Assembly (NCBI RefSeq): GCF_000783395.1
Contig: NZ_JSFK01000021.1
Location: 1 to 64,000 of the forward strand
From: Pseudomonas chlororaphis
GTDB taxonomy: Bacteria; Pseudomonadota; Gammaproteobacteria; Pseudomonadales; Pseudomonadaceae
Reading direction: 5' to 3'
DNA length: 64,000 bases
A program made the translations under genes and the position numbers. The notes beneath the pieces are model-generated. The model ran no database searches and was not told the DNA's origin. It saw only the letters and a program-made list of their open reading frames with translations. Shown here piece by piece: positions 7,352 through 17,800 of the stretch (the stretch's first letter is position 1; every line of letters starts with the position of its first letter).

Positions 7352-9814
7352 ATGCCCGCACCGCACGGACTCCACCCGCTCGCCAAGGCTCTGCTGATCC
7401 GCCGTTCCTTGCGTTCCACATTGCCAGCGCTGTGCGCCATGGCCCTCACCTTGCCGATGATCGGCCAGGCGCAGGCTGCGGCGGTGGCGATCAATATTCC
7501 TGCCCAGTCGCTGGGGAGCGCTTTGCAGGAATTCGGTCGCCAGACCAACCTTCAGGTGCTGTACAGCCCGGATGAAGTGAGTGGTCTGCGCAGCAGCGCA
7601 GTCAGCGGCAACCTGGAACCGACTGCCGCCATCGCGCAGTTGCTCAACGGCACTGACATCGCTTACAGCGTTGAAGGCAATAACGTCGCTTTGCGCTCGC
7701 GCAGCAACAGCGGCGCCAGCCTCGATCTGGCACCGACCAACATCTCCGCCACCGCGGAGTCGGCCTGGGGTCCGGTCGACGGGATCGTCGCCAAACGCAG
7801 CGCCACGGGTTCGAAGACCGATACGGCAATCAAGGTCATCCCGCAGACGATCAACGTCGTCACCCAAGACGAAATCAAGATGCGCGGTTCGCAATCGGTC
7901 ACCGAGGCCCTGCGTTATACCCCGGGCATTACCGGTGGCGGCTTCGCCGACCGCGTGAAGATTTTTGACGAGCCGACTTCCCGCGGCTTCTCCCCTACTC
8001 CGCTGTACCTCGACGGCCTGCACATGCCTTACGGCGGCGGCAGCACCGGCGGTTCGCTGCAGATCGACCCGTACACCCTCGAGCGCATCGAAGTGCTCAA
8101 AGGCCCGGCCTCGGTACTCTACGGTCAGAACCAGCCTGGCGGCATCGTCAACATGGTCAGCAAGCGTCCGACCGCGACACCGCTGCACGAAATCAAAATC
8201 GGTGGCGGCAGCTATGACCGCGCCTACGGTGCCTTCGACCTCGGCGGCCCGATCGATGATCAGGGTGAATTCCTCTATCGCCTGACCGGTGTGGTCAACG
8301 ACAGCAACTCGGCCATCGACTACGCCAGCCAGAACCGCATGATGCTGGCGCCAAGCCTGACCTGGCTGCCGAACGACCGCACCACCATCACCGTGTTCGG
8401 CCAGTACCAGAAGGACCACGACGTACCGGAAGCCCAGGGCCTGCCAGCATTCGGCACGGTCAAGAGCACCTCCAACGGTCGTATCAGCCGCAGCCGCTTC
8501 ATCGGCGAGCCAGACGTGAACAAGTACCATCGCGAGCAGTTTGTCGTCGGTTACGAAATCGCTCACGAATTCAACGACGTCTGGACCTTCAAGCAGAATG
8601 CCCGTTACGCCGACGTCAACGACCAGTACGTGGCGCCACTGCACGGCTACTCGTTCCCGACCAACCCGGTCACCGGCCTCAACGACAACAGCTTCCAGAG
8701 CCGTTACGCCGTGGACTGGTCGCAGCACAACAAGGTCTACGGCCTCGATAACATTGCCCAGGCCAAGTTCAAGACTGCCGATATCGATCACACCGTCCTG
8801 CTGGGCGTGGACTACTACCACTTCAACTCGAAGTTCCTCGGCCTTTACGACCGCACCGCTCCGGGTATCGACCTGTACAACCCGGTGTATGGCAGCCAGA
8901 TCAACTTCCGTCAGCCGTACAAATGGGATAACACCATCACCCAGACCGGTCTGTACGCTCAGGATCAACTGCGCTGGAACCAGTGGTTCCTGACCCTCGG
9001 CGGTCGTTACGACTTCGCCGAAACCGACAACAAGCAACCCCTGACCGGCGGTCACAGCAACCAGAAGGACGAGAAATTCACCGGTCGCGCCGGCCTGGGC
9101 TACGAGTTCGAGAACGGCATCACGCCTTACGTGAGCTACGCCGAATCGTTCCTGCCGCAAACCGGTACCGACATGAGCGGCGGCGCGTTCGAGCCGACCA
9201 CCGGCAAGCAGTACGAAGTCGGCATCAAGTACGAACCGACCTTCGTCGACGGTTTCATTCAGCTGTCCGCTTACCAGATCGACCAGGACAACATGCTGAC
9301 CACCGACCTCAACAACCCGGGGTTCAGCGTCCAGAGCGGTACGGTGCGTTCGCGTGGCGTAGAGCTGGAAGGCAAGGTCAATGTCACGCAGAACCTGCGC
9401 GTACTGGCCGCCGTGTCGCGTAACCAGACCAAGTGGCACAGCGCCAACGATGGCCGCGAAGGTCGCACCGTGGCCATGGCTCCACCGCTGACCGCGTCGG
9501 CGTGGATCAACTACGACTTCGACATCTCTACTGCTCTGGCCGGTTTCGGCATGGGCCTGGGTGCTCGTTACGTGCAACAAAGCTACGGCTCGGACTATGA
9601 GGAAGATTCCTTCCAGGTGCCGTCCTACACCGTGTATGACGCGATGGTGTCCTACGATCTGGAAAAATCGCCACTGCATGTCAAAGGTGTGAAGTTGCAG
9701 GCTAACTTGCAGAACATCACCGACGAGAAGTACGTCGCTGCGTGCAACGGTACGCTCGACTGCTACTACGGCGAAGGTCGTACCATGACTGCTGACGTGA
9801 CCTATAACTGGTAA
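7352..9814 (+). CDS. fpvA: Ferripyoverdine TonB-dependent receptor FpvA
   Basis: About 820 aa outer-membrane receptor for iron-loaded pyoverdine. After a signal peptide (ending near AQAAAVA) comes an STN signalling domain (INIPAQSLGSALQEFG), which in this family transmits ligand binding to an FpvR-type anti-sigma factor. Then a TonB plug (TINVVTQDEI, VLKGPASVLYGQNQPGGIVN) and a beta-barrel ending in the aromatic YNW. ATG 7352 is chosen; an upstream TTG at 7334 is in frame but less likely. A clear terminator follows. The receptor should match the pyoverdine made by the NRPS genes downstream. Confidence 0.93.
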   Translation: MPAPHGLHPLAKALLIRRSLRSTLPALCAMALTLPMIGQAQAAAVAINIPAQSLGSALQEFGRQTNLQVLYSPDEVSGLRSSAVSGNLEPTAAIAQLLNGTDIAYSVEGNNVALRSRSNSGASLDLAPTNISATAESAWGPVDGIVAKRSATGSKTDTAIKVIPQTINVVTQDEIKMRGSQSVTEALRYTPGITGGGFADRVKIFDEPTSRGFSPTPLYLDGLHMPYGGGSTGGSLQIDPYTLERIEVLKGPASVLYGQNQPGGIVNMVSKRPTATPLHEIKIGGGSYDRAYGAFDLGGPIDDQGEFLYRLTGVVNDSNSAIDYASQNRMMLAPSLTWLPNDRTTITVFGQYQKDHDVPEAQGLPAFGTVKSTSNGRISRSRFIGEPDVNKYHREQFVVGYEIAHEFNDVWTFKQNARYADVNDQYVAPLHGYSFPTNPVTGLNDNSFQSRYAVDWSQHNKVYGLDNIAQAKFKTADIDHTVLLGVDYYHFNSKFLGLYDRTAPGIDLYNPVYGSQINFRQPYKWDNTITQTGLYAQDQLRWNQWFLTLGGRYDFAETDNKQPLTGGHSNQKDEKFTGRAGLGYEFENGITPYVSYAESFLPQTGTDMSGGAFEPTTGKQYEVGIKYEPTFVDGFIQLSAYQIDQDNMLTTDLNNPGFSVQSGTVRSRGVELEGKVNVTQNLRVLAAVSRNQTKWHSANDGREGRTVAMAPPLTASAWINYDFDISTALAGFGMGLGARYVQQSYGSDYEEDSFQVPSYTVYDAMVSYDLEKSPLHVKGVKLQANLQNITDEKYVAACNGTLDCYYGEGRTMTADVTYNW

Positions 9815-9832
9815 TACGTTTAGCGCTCACTG

Positions 9833-9862
9833 AAACGCCGGCATTTGCTGGCGTTTTTTTTT
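9833..9862 (+). terminator. Rho-independent terminator of fpvA
   Basis: Stem AACGCCGGCA / TGCTGGCGTT with a two-base TT loop (one G-T pair), running directly into a tract of nine T's, 19 bases after the fpvA stop. Confidence 0.9.
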
Positions 9863-9967
9863 GGCTGATTTGGGCTTGGCGGCCTGTGGACCGACCAGGC
9901 TTTTGGGGTTTTGGGATCTTGGGTTTTGGGTTTATATCCGTTGCTTCGGGTGCTGCCGCTGGCGGTT

Positions 9968-10200
9968 TCGCTCTTACAGCGACTCACTTTTCCAGACGCC
10001 GAAAAGTAAGCAAAAGGCTTTGCCCCTGGCGTACGGCACTTCGCTTAGGCTCAGTGTTCCCTCGCTACGGTGTCCATCCGGGGGCATCGCCTACGGTTTG
10101 CTGCGCTGCACCTCCTCTCGATGTATGCGGCTACGCCGCACGGCGCTGCGCGCCTACCCCCGGATGAACACCTTCGCTCGGCCTGCCGATGGGGCACAAA
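9968..10200 (-). repeat. Inverted partial copy of the long Pseudomonas repeat
   Basis: This stretch is a diverged reverse complement of 10530-10745 (shared GCCTACGGTTTGCTGCGCTG, CACCTCCTCTCG and CACTTTTCCAGACGCC blocks). Small ORFs across it are translations of the repeat and show no protein-family features. No gene is seen in 9863-10790. Confidence 0.6.
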
Positions 10201-10206
10201 AGCCAA

Positions 10207-10264
10207 AGCCAAAGCAAGATCACAAGCCAGATCAAAAGCCAGATCAAAAGCCAGATCAAAAGCC
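10207..10264. repeat. 12-bp tandem repeat
   Basis: About four copies of AGATCAAAAGCC preceded by shorter AAAGCC units. Repeat units are adjacent with no spacers, so this is not a CRISPR array. Confidence 0.75.
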
Positions 10265-10413
10265 CCTCACCCTAGCCCTCTCCCGGAGGGAGAGGGGACT
10301 GATCGCGGTGTTTGGAAGAGTTACGCCGACGTGCAATTCCCCGTTGAACTCAGGTCTTGAATAGCCCATAAATCGGCTCCCTCTCCCTCGGGAGAGGGCT
10401 GGGGTGAGGGGCA
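10262..10413. repeat. Paired CCCTCTCCC-type palindromes
   Basis: Two inverted GC-rich palindromes (CCCTAGCCCTCTCCC... and ...GAGAGGGCTGGGGTGAGGGG) about 100 bases apart. The same pair, in the same orientation and spacing, lies at 55916-56066, and a single copy at about 56463-56512. Confidence 0.7.
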
Positions 10414-10495
10414 AGAGCACCACAAAAACAAAAGCCGAACGCGCCCCGCTCCTCACCACTCAATAGGCCGAGTGTCAGCTCGCCTGCTTTTGATC

Positions 10496-10760
10496 TTGAT
10501 CTGTAAGGCGACGTCGGAAGGCTGAGTGGAGGGTTTCATCCGGGAGTGGGAGCGCAGCGACCGTTTGGCGCAGCCAAACACAGCGAGAGGAGGTGCAGCG
10601 AAGCAAACCGTAGGCGCTGCGCCCGGATGGAGCCCGGAGCGAAGGGACCCCGAGCCCCAGCGAGCGGGCCGTACGTAGGAGCAAGCGTTTTTTTGCTTAC
10701 TTTTTTTAGGCGTTTGTAAAAAAAGTGAGTCGCCGTAAGGGCGAAACCCTAATCAGCAAC
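10496..10760 (+). repeat. Long dispersed repeat, copy A
   Basis: About 265 bases nearly identical to 56150-56400: CGACGTCGGAAGGCTGAG, GTTTGGC-GC/AA-GCCAAACACAGCG and CCGTACGTAGGAGCAAGC blocks, ending in GCCGTAAGGGCG. Internal hairpins are present. Cysteine- and serine-rich ORFs such as 10475-10684 are repeat translations and were not called genes. Confidence 0.65.
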
Positions 10761-10790
10761 ACCCGCAGCAACGGATATTCACCCACCCCG

Positions 10791-11750
10791 TCAAGCCACA
10801 GCAAACACCTCTACCAAGCGCCGAGCAATATGCTCCTGCGCCTCTTCAGCCTCATCAATAATCGCCCCCATGCGCATGAAGTCATGGGTCATGCCCTCAT
10901 AAACCTTCAGTTCCACCGCAACCCCCGCCGCCTGCAAATGACGCGCATACGCCACGCCCTCATCGTGTAACGGATCACACTCGGCCAAGACCAACAGCAC
11001 CGGCGCAACGTTCGCGCTGACCTCAGCCAGCAACGGCGAGAAACGCGGGTCGAGACGATCGCTGGCATCACGTTGATAGTGCTCGTAGAACCACTGCAGC
11101 GAAGCCTTCTCCAGCAGATACCCTTCGCCAAACTCCTCGATCGAAGGCGTGCCGCGACTGGCATCGGTAACCGGATAGATCAGCACCTGCAGACGCGGCT
11201 GCACAGCCGCATCCGTCAGTTGCGCGGCGAGCACCGTGGTCAGGCTGCCGCCGACGCTGTCACCGGCAATCGCCAGGCGCGCGACATCGATACCCAGATC
11301 CGCAGCACTGGCCACCAGCCAGTCCCAGGCATCCCGGGCATCATCGGCTGCGGTCGGAAAACGAAACTCCGGCGCTAGTCGATACGCGACGGAAAGCACC
11401 ACACAATCGGCCATCGCAGCCAGTGCGCGGCACAATGAGTCATGGGAATCGAGACTGCCGACCACATAACCGCCGCCATGAAAATACAGCAGCGCCGGCC
11501 GCCCTGCGCCGACGCTCAGAGGCTGATTGCTGTAAAAGCGTGCGTGCAGGCGCGTGCCATCGCGCACAGGCAATTGCAGCTCTTCCACCACTTCCAGCTC
11601 TTCGCCGCCGGCGTCCATCAACAAAGACGACTGATCAAATTGTTCGCGGGCCTCTGCCGGGCTCAGCTCATGCATGCCAACGCGCTTGCCACTGGCCCGG
11701 CCGTTGCCGACCAGTTGCAGGAACGCGGCGATATCAGGGTTCAACGACAT
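10791..11750 (-). CDS. HSL-family alpha/beta hydrolase (esterase) in the pyoverdine cluster
   Basis: About 319 aa. The oxyanion motif FHGGG, nucleophile elbow GDSVGG, an acid in ECDPLHDEG and catalytic His in GMTHDF are all visible, as in hormone-sensitive-lipase-type esterases. No signal peptide is seen. The start at 11750 is chosen for the GGAGAG ribosome site seven bases ahead; the frame is open ten codons further. It begins 69 bases after the terminal NRPS stop on the same strand, so it is probably the last gene of that transcript. Its substrate is unknown; a role in acyl removal or hydrolysis of a pyoverdine-related ester or peptide is only inference. Confidence 0.85.
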   Translation of the reverse strand: MSLNPDIAAFLQLVGNGRASGKRVGMHELSPAEAREQFDQSSLLMDAGGEELEVVEELQLPVRDGTRLHARFYSNQPLSVGAGRPALLYFHGGGYVVGSLDSHDSLCRALAAMADCVVLSVAYRLAPEFRFPTAADDARDAWDWLVASAADLGIDVARLAIAGDSVGGSLTTVLAAQLTDAAVQPRLQVLIYPVTDASRGTPSIEEFGEGYLLEKASLQWFYEHYQRDASDRLDPRFSPLLAEVSANVAPVLLVLAECDPLHDEGVAYARHLQAAGVAVELKVYEGMTHDFMRMGAIIDEAEEAQEHIARRLVEVFAVA

Positions 11751-11819
11751 TCGTAACTCTCCAGACAGGTCGAGCGCCATAAAGGCGCCCGACCGTTTTT
11801 TTCAGGTTCAGAACACAGT

Positions 11820-14800
11820 TCAGGACATGGCTACTGATTCAACGATCTCGCCGAGCATTTCTTCAGCCTCGGACAGGAAAGTTTCATCGCGCGGGATCTG
11901 GAAGTGCCCGCAATCGAGCCACTCACCGCCCATGCCCGGCTGCGCAAGTTGCGCCGCCAGCTCCACGGCCTCCTCTTCGCGACCCAGCGTCCACCAGCAG
12001 ATCGGGTTGACCGCCAAAGGTGCACAGCGATCCAGTTGCAACGACAGTTGCTTGAGCCGACGGGCCACGCTGAACACATGGGCCAGTTCATCGGCGCCCA
12101 GTGCCACGTAAGTCGACGCCCCGCGTTCGGCACTCATGGCACGGGCGAACAGCGCCCGCAGGTTCTGCGCGGTTTCCTCGCCGTCGATGCGCAAACCTGG
12201 CGCGGCCTCCGGCAGGGTCACCCGCAGGAAGTCGCGCAGATCAGCCTGCCAGTCATCCACTGCGCCTTCGTTGACCTTGGCCGACGGCACGAAACTGTCC
12301 ACCAGACCGACGAACTTCACGGTCTGTCCGGCCTGCTCCAGTTGCGCGGCCATCAACATCGCCAACGTCCCGCCCAGCGACCAGCCCATCAGGTGATACG
12401 GTCCGTGTGGCTGCTTCTCGCGGATCTGCGCCACGTAATCGCTGGCCATGCTCTGCAACGAGACATCGTTGAACGCCGGGTCCAGCAGCATCCGTGACTG
12501 AATCGCCAAGACTTGCCGGCGACCGCTCAAACGGCGCGCCAACGGCTCGTAGTCGAACACCGTGCCGAAACCTGCATGAATGCAGAACAGCGGCGCAATG
12601 CCTTTGACTTCAGCGTTCATCGCCAACAACCCGGAAGCTTTTTCGGCTGTCCCCTGCACACTGGCGACCAGCTCGGCGATGCTCGGTTTCTGCATCAGGT
12701 CACGCAGTTTCAGGCTTAGCCCCTGAGCCTTGAGCACGCGACTGCGAGCGACCACTTGCAGACTGAGGATCGAATCGCCGCCCAGTTCGAAGAAGTTGTC
12801 GGTGAGGCCCACGCGTTCGATTTTCAGCACGTCCTGCCAGATCTTCGCCATGGCCTTTTCCAGCTCGGTGCGTGGCGCCTGGTAATCCTGACGCTGTTCG
12901 GCATCCGGGTTCGGCAGCGCCTTGCGGTCAAGCTTGCCGTTCGGCGTCAGGGGCATGCGTTCGAGCAACATCAGGTGCGCAGGCACCATGTAGTCCGGCA
13001 GGCTGGCCTTGAGCTGTTCACGCAGGCGTTCGCACAAACCGTCAGTTTGCGTATCGGCATTCGCCAGCACATAACCGAGCAACTGCTTGCCGCTGACGCC
13101 CTCGCGGGCCACCACGGCGGCGTCGCGCACGCCCGCTTGTTGCTTGAGGCGGGCCTCGACTTCGCCCAGCTCGATGCGGAAACCGCGGATCTTCACTTGA
13201 TGGTCGATCCGTCCCAGGTAGTCGACAGTGCCGTCCTCGCGCTGGCGAACGAGGTCGCCGGTGCGGTACAGACGACTGCCATCGGCGCTGAACGGGTTAG
13301 CCACGAAACGCTCGGCGGTGCCGCCCGCCCGGCCCAGATAACCACGGGCCAGCGCGCCGCCCAGGTACAGCTCACCGGCAAGGCCCACCGGCAGTGGATT
13401 GAGATCGGCATCGAGCACATAACCGCTGCGCTCGCCGACCACACTGCCGATTGGCGCGTAGGCCGCACCGCACTGATCGTCAGTGCCGGCCTTCCAGATC
13501 AGCGGCGTGACCACGGTTTCCGTCGGGCCGTAACCGTTGATGATGTACTGCGGCTTGAGCGCGCGTTTGGCCAGTTCGAAACTCGCCACCGGCACCGCAT
13601 CGCCACCGAAGCAGTAGATGCGCACCGGCGGCGGGCTGCCATTTTGCTCAGCATGTTCAGCCAACTGCTGCAAATACACCGGCGGGAACGCGGCAACGGT
13701 CACGCCATGCTGATGTAGGGCGTTGTAGGTCTGTTCGGCCGTCCACAGGCTGTCGTCACGGATCAGCAAACGCGCGCCGTGAGTCAGGGTGGTCAACCAG
13801 CGCTCATGCGCGCCGTCGAACGCGAACGACATGAAGTGCAGCTCGCAATCGGTCTCACTCATTTCATAACGCTGACCAATCGCCTCGCAGTGCATCGCCA
13901 ATGGGCCGTGAGCGACACCGACGCCTTTCGGCTGGCCGGTCGAACCGGAGGTGTAGATCACGTAGGCGAGATTGCCCGGCTGTACCGCGACATCCGGTGC
14001 GCTGTCCGAGTGCGCTGCCAGTTCCAGTTGATCCAGCTCCAGCACATGCAGGTTGTCCTGCGTTGGCATGATCTGACGCAGACTCGAATCACTGAGCAGC
14101 AAGGCAATCCCGGAATCGCGCATCAGATAGCTCAGGCGTTCCCGCGGATACGTGGCGTCCAGCGGCACATAAGCGCCGCCAGCCTTGAGCACCGCGAGCA
14201 GCGCCACGATCATGTTTTCGCTGCGTGGCAGTGCCACGCCGACGCGTACTTCCGGACCGACGCCTTCAGCGATCAAGGCATGGGCCAGTCGATTGGCGCG
14301 GGCATTGATCTGGCCGTAGCTGAAGGACTGGCCGTTGAAGATCAGCGCCGTTTGCCCTGCATGCGACTGCGCCCATTGCGCAATACGCTGGTGCACGGCC
14401 ACTTCCTGCGAAGGTGCCGGCACAATCTGTGCGGTAGCCGCCTGACCGGTCGGCAGACCAATACGGCCCAACGGTTGCGCCGCATCCTCGGCCAGCGCCG
14501 CGAGCAAGCCTTCCATGTTGCGGCGAATGCCTTCGACGGTCGCCCGATCGAAATGCTCACGCAGGAACATGTACTCGATCACCAACCCTTCTTCGAGCGT
14601 GACCATCAAGTCCATCGGGAAGTTGGTCAGGCCGGCGTTGCTGATCTCGCCGAACTTCAGCGAGTCATCGCGCCACTCGCGCAGCGCCTGGTCGATCGGG
14701 TGGTTCTCGAACACGATGATGCTGTCGAACAGCGATTGCCCGGCACGTCCGGCCCAGCGCTGCACGTCGGTGAGCGGGGTGTATTCGCGCTCACGCATTT

Positions 14801-17800
14801 CCAGGTTGAAGTCCTGCAAGTCGCGCAGCCAGTCGCCGACCGCCTGCTCGGCCGGTACATCCTTGATCACCGGCAAGGTGTTGATGAACAGACCGAGGAT
14901 CGATTCCGACGCCGGCAGACTCGCCGGGCGCCCCGCCACCGTCGCGCCGAACGCGACACAGCGCTGGCCGCTGTAACGGCTAAGCAGCATCAGCCACGCG
15001 CCCTGCACCAAGGTGTTGAGGGTCACGTGCTGAGCTTGCGCGAAGGCCTTGAGCTGTTCGGTGCGAGCTTCGCCCAAGCGGCTGTACAGCGCCTCGTGGC
15101 CGCGACCACTGCCGGTACGCGCCACGGCATCCGCCAGGTAGGTCGGCTCGTCAAGCAGACGCAAATGCTCACGCCAGAAACCTTCGCTGGCGTTGCTATC
15201 CTGCTGTTGCAGCCAGTTGATATAGCGACGGTACGGCACGGCGTCGGCCAATGGCTTGCCGGAGTACTGGCTCAACACCTCGCCGATCAACTGCGAACTG
15301 CTCCAGCCGTCGATCAGGATGTGGTGATAGGTCCAGATCAGTTGATAACTGTCCTCGCCCACCCGCACCAGCGTCAGACGTTGCAGTGGTGGTTGATCAA
15401 GATCGAAGCCCTTGGCCCGTTCGGCATCGGCCAACGCTTGCAGCGCTTCGGCCGAGTGATCCTGCTCACGCCAGTCGAGCAGGCTGATCGGCAGTTGCGG
15501 ATCGGCGAGTACAAATTGCAACGGCTCGGCCATGTCCTGCCAGAGGAACCCGGTGCGCAGAATGTCGTGGCGGCGGCTGACGGTTTCCCAGGCGTCTTTC
15601 AAGCGCGCCGGGTCAAGGCCCTGCACCGGAATGCACAACTGGTTGATGTAGAGATCCGCTTCCGGCGAATTGAGGCCGAGGAACAGCATGCCCTGCTGCA
15701 TCGGCGACAGGCGATAGAGCCCGGCCAACTGATCTTGTGCCAACGGCAACTCGGCGACTTGCGCGTCACTCAAACCGTGCAGCGGCATATCAACCAGCGT
15801 GGCCACCGGCACGTCCGAACTGACTCCGACACGCTGGGCCAGTTGGCCGATGGTCGGGTGCTGGAACAGGTCTTTCGGACTCAGTTCCAGGCCTTGCTGA
15901 CGGGCGCGGCTGACCACTTGAATCGAGATGATCGAATCGCCGCCCAAGGCAAAGAAGCTGTCGCTGGTGCTGACCTGCGCCAGTCCGAGAACATCTTTCC
16001 AGATGTCCACCAACGCCTGCTCGGTGGCATTGACCGGTTCGACGTGGTGTTGCGCCGCCGTCAGTTCGAGGGCCGGCAAGCGCTTGCGATCGATTTTGCC
16101 GTTGGGGGTCAGCGGCATCTGCGCCAGCCACAGGCGGTGCGTTGGCACCATGTAATCCGGCAGCGTTGCACCCAGCCAGGTGCTGAGGGTGTCGTGCAAG
16201 TCACGTTGCTGCTCGGCGCTGGCATCGACTATTGCCGGATCACTCGGCACAAGGTAGGCGATCAACTGCTGGCTGCCCTGCACTTCACTGGCCACCACCA
16301 CTGCTTCACGCACGGCGACATGGGCCACCAGGCGCGCTTCGATTTCGCCGAGTTCGATACGCAAACCGCGAATCTTCACCTGATGGTCGATCCGGCCCAT
16401 GTACTCCAGCTCGCCCTCTTCGCGTTCACGAATCAGGTCGCCGGTGCGGTACATGCGCTCGCCATTGCCGACGAACGGGTTCGGCACGAAGCGCTCGGCA
16501 GTCATCGCCGCACGGCCCAGATAACCACGGGTGATACCGGCGCCCGACAAGTACAGCTCCGCCGAAATCCCTTGCGGCACCGCTTGCAGATCGGCGTCGA
16601 GCAAATGGCTGGCGCTGTGATCGAGGGCACGGCCGATACGCGGCTGGCCACCGGCGGTGCGGCGGGTCCAGGTCGAATAGGTGGTGTCTTCCGACGGGCC
16701 ATAGAGGTCGTAGACATGCTCTACGGTTGGCTGCTGATACAACGCGTCGACCAGGCCTTGCTTGAGCGGTTCGCCAGCCAGATTGATGATGCGCACGCTC
16801 GGCGGAATCTGCCCGGCGCGTTGCAGGGCAGCGATCGCCGACGGCACGGTGTTGATCAGGCGGACCTGATCACGCGCCGGCAGGTTCGCCAGCTCCAAAG
16901 CGTTACGCGCAATGATCAGCGAACCGCCGTTGGCCAATGTGACAAACAGCTCCCACACCGACAGGTCGAAGCACACCGAAGTTGACGCCAGCACGCCTTG
17001 AATATCGTCGCGACTGTAGACCTTGGCCGACCAGTCGATCAGCGCCATGACGTTGCGATGGGCGATGGCCACGCCTTTCGGTTTGCCGGTGGAACCGGAG
17101 GTGTAGATCACGTAAGCGAGGTTGTCCGGTGTGACCGATGTTTGAGGTGCGCTAGCCGGATAAGCGTTCAGCGACACCAGATCCATCAGCAGGACTTGCG
17201 TGTCAGCCGGAACACTTAGCGTTGCAGCGACCGCTTGCTCGGTGAGCAGCACCCGCGCACAGCTGTCTTCGAGCATGTAGGCAACGCGATCGGCCGGGTA
17301 ATCCGGGTCCAGCGGCACATACGCGCCACCGGATTTGAGCACCGCCAGCAAGGCAATCAGCAATTGCTCGGAACGCGGCATCGCCACGCCCACCCGCACT
17401 TCCGGGCCGACACCCAGTTCGATCAGTTTGTGCGCGAGACGGTTGGACTGCGCATCCAGCTCGGCGTAGGTCAGTTGCGTATCGGCGAAGGTCACTGCCA
17501 ACGCATCCGGCGTCGCCGCCACTTGGCGGGCAATGCCCTGATGAATGCACAGGTCGGCGACGAAATCGGCCTCGGCACTTGGGCCGTTATCGATCAGGTT
17601 CAACTCGCTGAGCGTACGCTCACCCGACTCGCTCATCTGCCCGAGCAACCGCTGCAAGTATTCGCCCAACTGCACAACGCTGTGCGCCGCGAAGCTGTCG
17701 CACTGGTAGCTGAAGTGCATCGACAACTCATCGCTCAGATGCACCAGCAGGGTCAGCGGATAGTTGGTCTGTTCATGGTTGTTGATCTCGCCGAAGCGCA

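Noticed and set aside
7322..9679. 785-codon minus-strand frame opposite fpvA
   Set aside because: Shadow of fpvA; no protein-family features, and fpvA is certain.
10207..10264. Possible CRISPR-like repeats
   Set aside because: 12-bp units are directly adjacent with no spacers and no cas genes nearby.
10475..10684. Small Cys/Ser/Arg-rich ORF, also at 56021-56338
   Set aside because: Translation of the long dispersed repeat; no ribosome site, and the frame is not conserved beyond DNA identity.
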